Assembly (NCBI GenBank): GCA_965261775.1
Contig: OZ253477.1
Span: forward strand, 248,001 to 312,000
DNA: 64,000 bases
Origin: G965261775 sp965261775
GTDB taxonomy: Bacteria > Pseudomonadota > Gammaproteobacteria > Eutrophobiales > Eutrophobiaceae
Reading direction: 5' to 3'
Made by a program: the position numbers and the translations under genes. This document shows, piece by piece, positions 35,299 through 44,617 of this stretch. The notes under the pieces are model-generated. The model was not told where the DNA came from. It was given only the letters and a program-made list of their open reading frames with translations, and ran no database searches. The stretch's first letter is position 1, and each line of letters starts with the position of its first letter.

Positions 35299-35965
35299 CA
35301 TACTCGAATGTCACGCTATCGCTAAATGTTTCAATGCAGGTTGCTTGCGCGTGGAAGTATTGAAACAGATTGACTTCATAATAGAGCAGAAGCAAAGCGT
35401 CGCTATTATCGGTGTCTCCGGTTCTGGCAAGAGCACCCTGTTGCATCTGTTGGGGGGGCTGGATATCCCCGATCGGGGCGAAATATGGATAAACGGCCAT
35501 AATATAAGCGATTTGAACGAGACGCAAATTGGTGTATTGCGCAACCGCTATTTGGGGTTTGTCTATCAATTCCATCATCTCCTCCCGGAATTTACCGCGC
35601 TGGAAAATGTTGCTATGCCCTTGCTGGTCCGCCGGGAAGACAGGACGCAAGCCTTAGGAAAAGCAGCCAATATACTGGGCAGAGTAGGGTTGTCCGAACG
35701 GCTGGAGCATAAACCGGGCGAACTATCTGGTGGCGAACGTCAACGCACCGCAATCGCCCGAGCACTGGTTAACAATCCCGTCTGTATCCTTGCCGATGAA
35801 CCGACCGGCAATCTGGATGGTAAAACGGCTGATCATGTCTTTGAATTGATTCAATCTCTTAACCAGGATTTTAATACCAGTCTGCTGATGGTGACACACA
35901 ATCTTGAATTGGCAAAACGTGTTGACCGCGTGTTGGAACTGAAGGAGGGAGAATTAAAGGAATGA
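35291..35965 (+). CDS. lolD: Lipoprotein-releasing ABC transporter ATPase LolD
   Basis: 224 residues from ATG 35291, overlapping the end of lolC. Walker A GVSGSGKST, signature LSGGERQRTAIARAL, Walker B ILADEPTGNLD and switch His in VTHNLELA. A frame open from 35189 is only the lolC coding region in another frame. It drives lipoprotein release on the cytoplasmic side. Confidence 0.95.
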   Translation: MSNILECHAIAKCFNAGCLRVEVLKQIDFIIEQKQSVAIIGVSGSGKSTLLHLLGGLDIPDRGEIWINGHNISDLNETQIGVLRNRYLGFVYQFHHLLPEFTALENVAMPLLVRREDRTQALGKAANILGRVGLSERLEHKPGELSGGERQRTAIARALVNNPVCILADEPTGNLDGKTADHVFELIQSLNQDFNTSLLMVTHNLELAKRVDRVLELKEGELKE

Positions 35966-36094
35966 GGGGCGGAGGGGCAATGGATAATGCGTAATGAATA
36001 TTGAACTGCTTCGAGTCGCAGTCTGACCGGGGACCCGCTTGTCCTGCTGTGCCTCGCTGAAAGTAGCCAGTGTAATCTGCGGATAATCAGACCC

Positions 36095-36607
36095 TCAGGG
36101 TTTGCCGTGGTTTTTCCATCGGTCGATAATGCTGATTCGCCATAACAGCTGGATGACAATGTAGGTGATTAACGCGCTGATGGAAGCCAATATAAAACAG
36201 CCCAGTAGCAGGGGCTGCCAGATGTCAATCAGGGAATGGCTGACCCATTCCAGCGAAAGGCTGAAATCAACTTTTTCCGGCTGGATATCCAAGAGTCGCA
36301 CGCCAAGCCGATAGGCAAAAAAGAAAACGGGTGTTATCGTTAGTGGGTTGGTGAATACTGAAAACAGTATGGCCAGCGGCAGATTTGCCCTGAAAAAAAT
36401 GGTCAGGATAGTGGCGCTGAGAGTCTGGATGGGCAAAGGGATGAAGGCGCAAAATATGCCGATGGCGGCCCCGGCGGCTGACGAGCGGCGATGCAGATGC
36501 CAGATATCAGGAAGATGCAGGTAGTCGGAAACAAGTATCAGGGCACCGCGTGTTTTGAAATGATGCTGTTGTGGCAAATGTCGTTTTAAGAAGTTTCGCA
36601 GGTTCAT
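36095..36607 (-). CDS. DUF2062 membrane protein
   Basis: 170 residues. The family signature region is SSAAGAAIGIFCAFIPLPIQTLSA followed by ANLPLAILFSVFTNPLTITP, with two to four helices and a Trp/Arg-rich C-terminus. Function unknown in the literature I know. It commonly neighbours comEC and lol genes in gammaproteobacteria, as here, in inverted orientation. The 129 bases between it and lolD hold nothing recognised. Confidence 0.85.
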   Translation of the reverse strand: MNLRNFLKRHLPQQHHFKTRGALILVSDYLHLPDIWHLHRRSSAAGAAIGIFCAFIPLPIQTLSATILTIFFRANLPLAILFSVFTNPLTITPVFFFAYRLGVRLLDIQPEKVDFSLSLEWVSHSLIDIWQPLLLGCFILASISALITYIVIQLLWRISIIDRWKNHGKP

Positions 36608-36663
36608 AATCAGTTTGCCAAGGCCGTATTATCATAATTGGATATTTTACATGGAGTTGGTAG

Positions 36664-38955
36664 ATGTTTGCTGGGACGCTGTTATTTTCATTAGGGATAT
36701 TTTCCCTGTTACGGTTCCCCACATTGCCTCCCGCCACGTATTATCTGCTGTTTCCCCCGTTGCTCCTTTTGTCATATTATATTCCCAAGTCAAGATGGAT
36801 ATTACCGTTTTTGTTAGGTTTTTGCTGGGCTATGTTCAGACTGGACCTCGCACTGGAGGAATATCCGGATGCGTTCATCGGGAATGACGTTCATGTTTTC
36901 GGCATCGTCCATTCCCTGCCTGAGGTCTATGCCAATGTTGTCCGATTTGAATTCAAGGTAGAAAAGATCGTCGCCGCGAAAGGTTCTGTTTTTGATAAAT
37001 CGAAAGTGATACGGTTGAGCTGGTACAAAACCGATCGCATCCCCACCCCGGGAGAATACTGGCGTTTCAAGGTGCGGCTGAAGCGTCCGTACAGTTTTAT
37101 GAACCCCGGCGGTTTTGATTATGAAGGCTGGTTGCTCAGAAAGCAGATTATTCTTGTAGGTTATATTAAAAAAGACAAGTCGAATGAACGTCTGGCAAGG
37201 ACCGAGGGGTATTTTGTAGAGCGTCTGCGCCATAAGATAGCGAGGGACATGGATGAGTTGCTTGAACCGTCGCTGCGTGGTTTCGCGCGGGCGCTGACGT
37301 TGGGGGATCGCACCGGGCTGTCCGCGCAGGAATTAGACCTGTTGTCCCGCACGGGCACGAGCCATTTGATTGCGATATCGGGACTGCATCTCTCTGTCGT
37401 AGCCGGTTTTGTTTATTTGATTGCGCTGTTTGTGTTACGGCGTTTTTATTTTTTAACGCAACGTATGTCAGCGCAATTCGCTGCTGCTACGCTGGCCTTT
37501 ATCGCCGCCCTGTTTTACGCGGCATTGGCCGGTTTCACCCTGCCTACGCAACGCGCCCTGATCATGATAGGCGCCTTTTTTGCAGCGCTACTGCTCGGTA
37601 GAAAATTTGCCTTCAGTCACGTCATAGCCGTCGCGGTCCTGGCGATACTGGTACTGGACCCGCTGGCGATTATCTCTGTTGACTTCTGCCTGTCCTTTAT
37701 GGCGGTAGTCTTTATCTTATATCTGACGAGGTTTCGTTTTTGCACCGAACACAAACTGATTAAGTGGGGGAAACTACAACTCTTTTTAAGCCTGGCCTTG
37801 TTGCCTTTGTTGATTTTCTGGTTTAAGCAAATGCCGCTTTACAGCGCAGCGGTGAATCTGATTGTCATCCCGTTGGTGAGTTTTGTCATTGTTCCCTTAT
37901 TATTAATCGCCTTATTGTTTTTGTTCCCGATGCCGTTTTTTTCAGCGTATGTCTATCAATGGGTAACGAACGTCAATTCAATCTACTGGAGCGTGTTGTC
38001 ATTCTTTGGTGAACAGGGAAACAGTGTGGTAGCCATTGCGATGCCAAACGCATTCGCGCTGACATTAGCCATCATCGGGATATTTATTTTATTTATGCCG
38101 AGAGGATTGCCGGGGCGTTATCTGGGCGTTTTGTGGTTTATACCCCTGTATTTCCCCGATGTTCCTCGTCCGGAAAAATACGAATTTGATTTTATTCTGC
38201 TGGATGTCGGACAGGGACTTGCGTCGGTGGTTCAAACCCGGAAGCACACGTTGGTTTACGATACCGGCGCCCGATTTTCGGAACGTTTTAATATAGGGGA
38301 TGCGGTTATTGCTCCATATCTGAAATACAAGGGTGTCGGAGCAATATCCACACTTGTCGTCAGTCATGGGGACAATGATCATATCGGTGGCGCAAGACCG
38401 TTGCTGGAGGCTTTTAATGTAAAACGGATCATCAGCAGTGTTCCTGAAAAATTTACCCGTCACGCCGTTGAAAAATGTTACACCGGGCAGCAATGGGAAT
38501 GGGACGGTGTCGTTTTTACGATATTGCATCCTGACCCCGATGAAATTGGTTCGGGCAATAATTTGTCCTGTGTGCTCAAGGTTTCCGGTCGATTCGGTTC
38601 GGTGCTGTTGACTGGTGATATTGAAAAACAAGTCGAGAAAAAATTGTTGCAGAAATCACCTGAAAGATTAAAATCAACGGTACTGATTGTGCCTCATCAT
38701 GGTAGCAGGACATCGTCCACTCGTGAGTTTATACAACAAGTCAATCCAGACTATGCTTTTTTCTCTGCAGGTTATGGGAATCGGTTTGGCTTTCCAAAGC
38801 AGAGTGTAATATCCCGTTATAATGATGCGGATGCGAATGTCCGGATAAGTTACAAGACGGGGGCATTGACAGCCCGGTTTTCCCGGGAAGGACTGAATAT
38901 CCATGAATTTCGCACACAAAATCAGCGTATCTGGCATGATAGGCAAAGCGAATAA
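36664..38955 (+). CDS. comEC: DNA internalisation/competence protein ComEC/Rec2
   Basis: 763 residues. In order: two N-terminal helices and an OB-fold-like DUF4131 region (about 60-165), the Competence membrane domain (about 185-475, with SRTGTSHLIAISGLHLSVVAG and GFTLPTQRALIM), and a metallo-beta-lactamase-like domain (about 505-745, with FILLDVGQGLASVVQ and SHGDNDHIGG carrying metal ligands). ComEC forms the inner-membrane channel for incoming single-stranded DNA in natural transformation. The gene is intact and full length. GGAG lies about 7 bases before the ATG. Confidence 0.94.
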   Translation: MFAGTLLFSLGIFSLLRFPTLPPATYYLLFPPLLLLSYYIPKSRWILPFLLGFCWAMFRLDLALEEYPDAFIGNDVHVFGIVHSLPEVYANVVRFEFKVEKIVAAKGSVFDKSKVIRLSWYKTDRIPTPGEYWRFKVRLKRPYSFMNPGGFDYEGWLLRKQIILVGYIKKDKSNERLARTEGYFVERLRHKIARDMDELLEPSLRGFARALTLGDRTGLSAQELDLLSRTGTSHLIAISGLHLSVVAGFVYLIALFVLRRFYFLTQRMSAQFAAATLAFIAALFYAALAGFTLPTQRALIMIGAFFAALLLGRKFAFSHVIAVAVLAILVLDPLAIISVDFCLSFMAVVFILYLTRFRFCTEHKLIKWGKLQLFLSLALLPLLIFWFKQMPLYSAAVNLIVIPLVSFVIVPLLLIALLFLFPMPFFSAYVYQWVTNVNSIYWSVLSFFGEQGNSVVAIAMPNAFALTLAIIGIFILFMPRGLPGRYLGVLWFIPLYFPDVPRPEKYEFDFILLDVGQGLASVVQTRKHTLVYDTGARFSERFNIGDAVIAPYLKYKGVGAISTLVVSHGDNDHIGGARPLLEAFNVKRIISSVPEKFTRHAVEKCYTGQQWEWDGVVFTILHPDPDEIGSGNNLSCVLKVSGRFGSVLLTGDIEKQVEKKLLQKSPERLKSTVLIVPHHGSRTSSTREFIQQVNPDYAFFSAGYGNRFGFPKQSVISRYNDADANVRISYKTGALTARFSREGLNIHEFRTQNQRIWHDRQSE

Positions 38956-39040
38956 ATAACATTATCTTAATTTTTATAAGCTCTTGAAATAAAATGAAGT
39001 ATAGGATTGTCACGAGATAATGAACAGGAGATGAGACGGC

Positions 39041-39661
39041 ATGTTTGAGTTAGTCAAGTCTGGTGGCCTGTTGATGTGGCCGATCCTGTTATGTTCAGTG
39101 GCCGCAATGGCGATCATCGCAGAGCGGTTCTGGTCGTTGCGGTGGAATAGAATTGTTCCCGCAGATCTGGTCAGCCAAGTCTGGGAATGGCACAGACAGG
39201 GTAACCTAGACGCGCAATACATACAAACTATTCATGCCAGTTCGCCATTGGGTATGATATTAGCCGCCGGATTGGTCAATCGAAAACACTCGCGTGAAAT
39301 CATGAAGGAAAGCATTGAAGAAGTCGGTCGTCATGTTGCACACGATCTTGAACGGTTTCTCAATACCCTCGGCACCATCGCCTCAATTACTCCTTTGCTG
39401 GGTCTACTGGGCACGGTGATCGGCATGATTAAGGTTTTCACTGTCATTACTGTCCGCGGGGTTGGTGATGCCAGTGTATTATCGGCGGGTATTGCAGAAG
39501 CGTTGCTGACAACGGCGGCGGGGTTGTCGGTCGCTATCCCCAGTTTGATGTTTCACCGTTACTTCATGGGCAGGATCGCCGATCTGATTGTCACGATGGA
39601 ACAAGAGGCATTAAAGCTGATTGAAATAATGCACGGTATACGCGAAAACGAGGAGCTTTGA
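39041..39661 (+). CDS. exbB: Biopolymer transport protein ExbB/TolQ family
   Basis: 206 residues with three helices. The channel motif is ITPLLGLLGTVIGMI (about 115-129) and ALLTTAAGLSVAIPSLM (about 158-174). With ExbD it uses proton flow to energise TonB or a related protein. The tail ENEEL ends in a TGATG overlap with exbD. This exbB-exbD-lpxK-ycaR-kdsB order is common in gammaproteobacteria and suggests envelope maintenance. Confidence 0.93.
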   Translation: MFELVKSGGLLMWPILLCSVAAMAIIAERFWSLRWNRIVPADLVSQVWEWHRQGNLDAQYIQTIHASSPLGMILAAGLVNRKHSREIMKESIEEVGRHVAHDLERFLNTLGTIASITPLLGLLGTVIGMIKVFTVITVRGVGDASVLSAGIAEALLTTAAGLSVAIPSLMFHRYFMGRIADLIVTMEQEALKLIEIMHGIRENEEL

Positions 39662-40083
39662 TGGGTTTCGGATCAAAAAGGCATAATGAGGTGAATCTTG
39701 ATATTACACCCCTGATAGACGTTGTGTTTCTGCTGTTGATCTTTTTTATGGTGTCAACCACATTTTTGGAGCAATCCGACATCAATATCACACTCCCTTC
39801 GGCGTCAAAGCAACCCCCGACGAAAAAAGACAATGCGATAAATGTTGAACTGGATGCACAGGGGAATATCTATATCAATGGCAGTCCCTTGGCAGATAAA
39901 CGGTTTGAAACGATCAAGGCGGCGTTGTCTGCGGCCTTGCCATCGCCGGACGAATCAGTGCCTGTGGTTATCAATGCTGACAAAGCGGCAAACTATCAAT
40001 CCGTTATCAGTGTGATGGATGCTGCCTATCAGCTTGATTTAATCAGATTCACTTTCGCCACACGGGAACGCGCGACAGAATAA
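39661..40083 (+). CDS. exbD: Biopolymer transport protein ExbD/TolR family
   Basis: 140 residues from ATG 39661 (a TTG directly precedes it). One helix, PLIDVVFLLLIFFMV, has the essential proton-carrying Asp (about residue 20). A periplasmic domain with DAQGNIYINGSPL and VVINADKAANYQSVISVMD follows. It serves in this window as the reference for the ExbD-like helices of the two vWA proteins at 2480-4551. Confidence 0.94.
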   Translation: MGFGSKRHNEVNLDITPLIDVVFLLLIFFMVSTTFLEQSDINITLPSASKQPPTKKDNAINVELDAQGNIYINGSPLADKRFETIKAALSAALPSPDESVPVVINADKAANYQSVISVMDAAYQLDLIRFTFATRERATE

Positions 40084-40098
40084 ATCATCTTTGCGCAG

Positions 40099-41091
40099 AT
40101 GTGGCCGAAAATTTATATTGAGAATATTTGGTATTCAAATCATCCCATTGGCTGGTTGCTGGCACCGTTCGGCTGGTTTTATTGTGTGTTTGTCGTGCTC
40201 AGACGCTTATGCTATCAATTGGGCCTTGCCACAGTTACCCGGCTCAGTGTGCCGGTCATCGTCGTTGGCAATATTACCGTGGGAGGAACGGGGAAAACAC
40301 CACTGGTGATATGGTTGGCAGATTACCTCAAGTGCAAAGGGTTTAAGCCTGGCATTGTCAGTCGCGGTTACGGTGGGATAATTTCGAAAAAAATCCAGCA
40401 GGTCAGGGTCGACAGCAATCCTGTCTTTGTCGGAGATGAACCGGTCCTGATCGCGAAAAAAACACGCTGCCCTGTTGCCGTTTCCGTTCAACGACATCTA
40501 GCGGCGGCGGAACTCATTGAACATCATCAATGTAATATCATTTTATGTGATGACGGTTTGCAGCATTACTCCCTGAGTCGGGATATTGAAATTGTCGTTA
40601 TTGACGGCAGTCGGCGTTTTGGCAACGGACGTTGTTTGCCCGCTGGCCCGTTGCGCGAACCGCTAAATCGTCTGCGCAGTGTTGACCTGATGGTCAGCAA
40701 ATACAAAGCTGGCCGCCATGAATACGAGATGCGTTATCACTACGGCGATCCGATTTCCCTGCTTGACCCATTTGAAACAATGCCGTTGTCAACCTTGGCG
40801 GGGAAAAGCGTTCATGCGGTAGCGGGTATTGCTAATCCAGATCATTATTTCGCCTATTTGAAAAGGCATAAGCTCAATGTCATCAAACACATCTTTCCTG
40901 ACCATCATCCGTTCACGGCCAAGGATTTTGCATTTGATGATGATTGTCTAATTATGATGACAGAGAAAGACGCAGTAAAATGCGCTGAGTTTGCCAAACA
41001 AAACTACTGGTTTTTGCCGATAAAGGCGGAATTGCCGGAAACATTCGAATATCGTTTTGAAAGTGTGATGCAGGAAATCATTTATGGATAA
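40099..41091 (+). CDS. lpxK: Tetraacyldisaccharide 4'-kinase (lipid A)
   Basis: 330 residues. Phosphorylates the 4' position of the lipid A disaccharide at the inner membrane. The P-loop is VVGNITVGGTGKTPLV (about 54-69), preceded by the N-terminal amphipathic/hydrophobic segment that docks on the membrane. SRGYGG and CDDGLQHYSL are diagnostic. Overlaps ycaR by 8 bases. Confidence 0.95.
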   Translation: MWPKIYIENIWYSNHPIGWLLAPFGWFYCVFVVLRRLCYQLGLATVTRLSVPVIVVGNITVGGTGKTPLVIWLADYLKCKGFKPGIVSRGYGGIISKKIQQVRVDSNPVFVGDEPVLIAKKTRCPVAVSVQRHLAAAELIEHHQCNIILCDDGLQHYSLSRDIEIVVIDGSRRFGNGRCLPAGPLREPLNRLRSVDLMVSKYKAGRHEYEMRYHYGDPISLLDPFETMPLSTLAGKSVHAVAGIANPDHYFAYLKRHKLNVIKHIFPDHHPFTAKDFAFDDDCLIMMTEKDAVKCAEFAKQNYWFLPIKAELPETFEYRFESVMQEIIYG

Positions 41092-41272
41092 AAAGTTACT
41101 TGAGATACTAGTTTGTCCCGTTACCAAGGGGCCGCTGATCTATGACAAGGCCAGGCAGGAATTGATATCAAAATCGGCACGACTAGCCTATCCTATCCGG
41201 GATGATATTCCGGTGATGCTTGAGGACGAGGCTAGAAGGCTGACTACAGAAGAGATTGAAAAATTGTCTTGA
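41084..41272 (+). CDS. ycaR: YcaR/Trm112-family small protein
   Basis: 62 residues. The opening MDKKLLEILVCPVTKGPL and the later LAYPIRDDIPVMLEDEAR are the standard UPF0434/YcaR pattern; only one Cys is kept of the Zn-ribbon Cys of Trm112. Almost always between lpxK and kdsB; exact role in bacteria not established. Confidence 0.93.
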   Translation: MDKKLLEILVCPVTKGPLIYDKARQELISKSARLAYPIRDDIPVMLEDEARRLTTEEIEKLS

Positions 41273-41282
41273 CCGGATGCGG

Positions 41283-42014
41283 ATGTTCGTTCCATTCACT
41301 ATCATTATCCCGGCCAGATACGCCTCAAGTCGTTTGCCCGGCAAGCCTTTGCTGGACATCAAGGGAAAATCGCTGATACGGCATGTCTTTGAAACAGCAA
41401 GCCGCAGTCGAGCACGACAGATTTTTATTGCCACGGATGATGAGCGGATTGCCAAAGCTGCCGAATCGTTTAACGCCCCGGTTGTGATGACCTCAACGGC
41501 GCATCATTCCGGTACCGAGCGTCTGGCGGAAGCGGTCTCAAAACTTGGCCTTGGTGATGATGAAATCATTGTGAATCTGCAGGGAGATGAATACGGGATG
41601 CCCGCCGTTCTGCTGGACCAAGTCGCTTCCGATCTTGATATGCACCCCGATCGGCAGATGGCGACCCTGTGCGAAGCCATCACCTCTTCCGAGGACTATC
41701 AGAACCCCAATGTCGTCAAACTCGTGATGGACAGGAATAACAATGCGCTTTATTTCAGTCGTTCGCCTGTTCCGGCGGATCATTCACGCGGACTGCCTGA
41801 AAAAATATTCCGGCACATCGGTGTCTATGCTTACCGCGCTACTTACCTGAAACGTTTTATTAACCTCGCGCCTTGTGAACTGGAACAATTTGAAGCACTG
41901 GAACAGTTGAGGGCACTTTACCATGGCGATAAAATCCATCTTACCGTGGTAACGGATAAAACCGGGATTGGGATTGATACCCCCGAGGATATAGAGCGGG
42001 CCAGAGCGGGGTAA
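41283..42014 (+). CDS. kdsB: CMP-Kdo synthetase (3-deoxy-manno-octulosonate cytidylyltransferase)
   Basis: 243 residues from ATG 41283 (MFVPFTIIIPARYASSRLPGK); ATG 41277 or 41256 are alternatives. It activates Kdo with CTP for WaaA. Diagnostic stretches: PARYASSRLPGKPL, RIAKAAESF, SGTERLAEA, IVNLQGDE and YFSRSPVP. After QGDE the usual PLIPP/PFI is replaced by YGMPA, a change in a conserved loop. TGIGIDTPEDIERAR ends the protein as expected. Confidence 0.92.
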   Translation: MFVPFTIIIPARYASSRLPGKPLLDIKGKSLIRHVFETASRSRARQIFIATDDERIAKAAESFNAPVVMTSTAHHSGTERLAEAVSKLGLGDDEIIVNLQGDEYGMPAVLLDQVASDLDMHPDRQMATLCEAITSSEDYQNPNVVKLVMDRNNNALYFSRSPVPADHSRGLPEKIFRHIGVYAYRATYLKRFINLAPCELEQFEALEQLRALYHGDKIHLTVVTDKTGIGIDTPEDIERARAG

Positions 42015-42031
42015 TACTTGTTTTCGCGGAC

Positions 42032-42250
42032 TTATCGCTCGCGGTAGGTAATACGGCCTTTGCTCAAATCATAAGGTGTCATTTCAACCGTGACCTTGTC
42101 ACCGGTCAATATACGGATGAAATGCTTGCGCATCTTTCCTGAAATGTGTGCAGTGATGACATGTCCATTTTCAAGCTCCACTCGAAACATTGTGTTAGGT
42201 AATGTTTCGACCACCGTACCTTCCATTTCAATCTGATCTTCTTTTGCCAT
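42032..42250 (-). CDS. infA: Translation initiation factor IF-1
   Basis: 72 residues, the normal length: MAKEDQIEMEGTVVETLPN, GHVITAHISGKMRKHFIRIL and GDKVTVEMTPYDLSKGRI cover the whole OB fold. Binds the ribosomal A site with IF-2. Convergent with kdsB, 17 bases apart. Confidence 0.96.
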   Translation of the reverse strand: MAKEDQIEMEGTVVETLPNTMFRVELENGHVITAHISGKMRKHFIRILTGDKVTVEMTPYDLSKGRITYRER

Positions 42251-42449
42251 ATAGTTTTGTATGCTAAAAGGGGCTTATTCTGCACCAGGTTTTATTGGTT
42301 TGCAAAGTTAAGATGGATTAATTCATGTATATTAAGGGATAATGAGTGCGTTCCGCAGAGGTGCTATACCATGTTTGGCGCATACCTTGTTGGCCGGTCG
42401 GCATTGTGCGGGACAGACATCTTTCCTCTCGCCATATTGTTATCCATTG

Positions 42450-43196
42450 TCAACTTTCCATTATGCATGGATTTGCAGGCGTGTCCCATTGTGTTGTTTT
42501 TTCCAATGAACAATGCGTTTTCAGAATATTGATAAACATACTTCGCCGCATTGATTTTGCTCCCAGCATTTGTAAATGTTTGGAAACCACCTGACAGTCA
42601 ATCAATTTGAAATCTCGGCGCTGAAGTTGCCCGGCAAGCCCTGCCAAAGCTACTTTGGAGGCATCTGTGTGTCGGCTGAACATCGACTCGCCAAAGAAAA
42701 TTTTACCCATGGCCAATCCATACAGGCCGCCGGCCAGTTGATCGTCCTTCCAGCATTCAACGGAATGCGCGTAGCCCATCATAAAGAGCTTCAGATAGGC
42801 GGTCTTCATATCATTGGTAATCCATGTCCCCTGGGATGTGCCCCTGCGTATTTCTGCACAACCTTCAATCACGTCGGAAAAGGCGTTGTTGAAAGTGATG
42901 CAAAAATGATTTCGGCGAATCTTTTTAGAAAGGCTGCGGGATATTTTTATTTCCTTCGGTCTTAATACGCAACGCGGATCAGGCGACCACCAGAGAATCG
43001 GATGCCCTTCATGGAACCAGGGGAAAATGCCCATCCTGTAAGCTGTCAATAAACGCTCCTCGCTCAAATTACCGCCGATAGCCAGCAGGCCATCGGGTTT
43101 CATGAGTGTATTTTCAACATCAGGAAAATCCGGAGCGAATATGCCGTCCCGAACCCAATAGAGCGCGTTTGAATCCAGTTCAGTCCTCTTTGCCAC
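42450..43196 (-). CDS. aat: Leucyl/phenylalanyl-tRNA--protein transferase
   Basis: About 248 residues. Adds Leu or Phe to proteins with N-terminal Lys/Arg for ClpAP degradation. Diagnostic stretches: KPDGLLAIGGNLSEERLL, GIFPWFHEGHPILWWSPDPR, GTWITNDMKTAYLKLF and GGLYGLAMGKIFFGESMFS. The open frame reaches 43238 inside the upstream gene, but I prefer GTG 43196, which overlaps that gene's end by 17 bases; no ATG fits. The C-terminal tail after SMFINIL is longer than usual. Confidence 0.92.
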   Translation of the reverse strand: MAKRTELDSNALYWVRDGIFAPDFPDVENTLMKPDGLLAIGGNLSEERLLTAYRMGIFPWFHEGHPILWWSPDPRCVLRPKEIKISRSLSKKIRRNHFCITFNNAFSDVIEGCAEIRRGTSQGTWITNDMKTAYLKLFMMGYAHSVECWKDDQLAGGLYGLAMGKIFFGESMFSRHTDASKVALAGLAGQLQRRDFKLIDCQVVSKHLQMLGAKSMRRSMFINILKTHCSLEKTTQWDTPANPCIMES

Positions 43197-44331
43197 TATC
43201 GCGTGATTTATAGGGTAAATGTTGCGTAAGTATTCCAATGTGCTGGCGCATCGCGTCGCCCTCCCGTTTTAGATGATCGGCGATGACCTCATGAAAACCG
43301 GGTTCCCGAAGCCAATGGGATGACGGCATCGGGACAGGTTTGAAGCCACGTGCAAGTTTATGCTCTCCCTGCACGCCAGCATCAAGTTTTTTCAGTTTGT
43401 GCCGGATGGCGTATTCTATCGTTTGATAATAACACAGCTCAAAATGCAGGAAGGGGATTTCCTCAATGCAGCCCCAGTGCCTTCCGTAGAGAGTCTCACT
43501 ATCCTGCATGGCAAAGACCCCGGCGATATATTTGCCTTCTTTTTTTGCCAGAAACAGCAACACATTATCCGGCAGTTCCCGCCCGATAGCTCGGAAGAAC
43601 TCCAGCGTCAAGCGTGGTTCGTTCCACCGTTTGTAAAAAGTAGAGCAATAAAAATGATAAAATACCTCCCATTGTTGTGGTGATATTTCGCCCCCTTTCA
43701 AGCACTCAATGTCAATGCCGTTTTTCCGAACTTCCCGGCGTTCCCTCGCAATTTGTTTACGCTTTTTCGAGACCAGCGAATCCAGAAAGTCTTGAAAATC
43801 GCGGTAATTTTCGTTAACCCAATGATATTGATAGGTCACTCTCTGTAATCCGCGATGTTCAATCAGCATCTCCCGATCACTTTTATCGGGAAATAAAACA
43901 TGCAGGGATGAAAAATTTCCTTTTTTCATCAAACCGATGGCGGCGGAAATCAAGTGGCGCTGTATTTTCGTTTTGTCTACCATTTTACCGCACAATAATC
44001 TTGAGCAGGTCACGGGTGTGAAGGGGATTGCGGAGACCAGTTTGGGATAATACTTTCGTCCCGCACGTTGGTAGGCATCGGCCCAAGCCCAGTCAAACAC
44101 AAACTCCCCGTAAGAGTCCAGTTTGATATAGAGCGGCAAAAAACCTACCAGCCTCGATTTGTCTTCAATGATAATATGGCTGGGTTTCCAGTATAAACCA
44201 TCCACACAGCCGTATTTCTCCAGACCGCTCAGAAACGAATAGGACAGAAAAGGATTGTCCGCAAATTCCAGAACCTGCCGGTGGTCGGCAGGCAGAGTTT
44301 GAAGATCGTCAACAATACGCCAATCGGACAT
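43180..44331 (-). CDS. GNAT-like/FemAB-type acyltransferase (PF04339 family)
   Basis: 383 residues of the peptidogalycan/FemAB-like family: NPFLSYSFLSGLE at the N-terminus, the RAGRKYYPKLVSAIPFTPV motif, SSLHVLFPD, and a second GNAT-like half with FLAKKEGKYIAGVFAMQDSETLYGRHWG and HFELCYYQTIEYAI. Members probably move an aminoacyl or acetyl group from a carrier, but the substrate is not known. Overlaps aat. Confidence 0.85.
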   Translation of the reverse strand: MSDWRIVDDLQTLPADHRQVLEFADNPFLSYSFLSGLEKYGCVDGLYWKPSHIIIEDKSRLVGFLPLYIKLDSYGEFVFDWAWADAYQRAGRKYYPKLVSAIPFTPVTCSRLLCGKMVDKTKIQRHLISAAIGLMKKGNFSSLHVLFPDKSDREMLIEHRGLQRVTYQYHWVNENYRDFQDFLDSLVSKKRKQIARERREVRKNGIDIECLKGGEISPQQWEVFYHFYCSTFYKRWNEPRLTLEFFRAIGRELPDNVLLFLAKKEGKYIAGVFAMQDSETLYGRHWGCIEEIPFLHFELCYYQTIEYAIRHKLKKLDAGVQGEHKLARGFKPVPMPSSHWLREPGFHEVIADHLKREGDAMRQHIGILTQHLPYKSRDSGKED

Positions 44332-44455
44332 TAAGGGTTAAAACATGTCTACAGTGTGAACGTGATATTGGGGCAGGCTACCCCTGGGTGGCTGTATTAA
44401 CCTTGCCTTTCCAGACTTCTGTTTAACATCTGAAGATAAATTGCCAAATAAGATG

Positions 44456-44478
44456 AAAGGTGCCCCCGAGGCACTTTT
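44456..44478 (-). terminator. Possible hairpin terminator after the helicase operon
   Basis: On the minus strand AAAAGTGCC, a five-base loop and GGCACCTTT form an 8-pair stem with one bulged base. It lies about 140 bases after the last gene of the operon. The T-run after it is short on the minus strand but clearer on the plus strand, so direction is unsure. Confidence 0.35.
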
Positions 44479-44617
44479 CGTTTTGCTTGTCCCTTCTCAG
44501 TTGACCATCGTGCGTTTGAGACTGCAGATGTCGGCCTGCGGCTTGCCAACACCGGGCAAACAACTTGTCGCTGACTGTGCACATTGCTATGTTATGCATA
44601 TTGGGCCGGTCCCAGGA

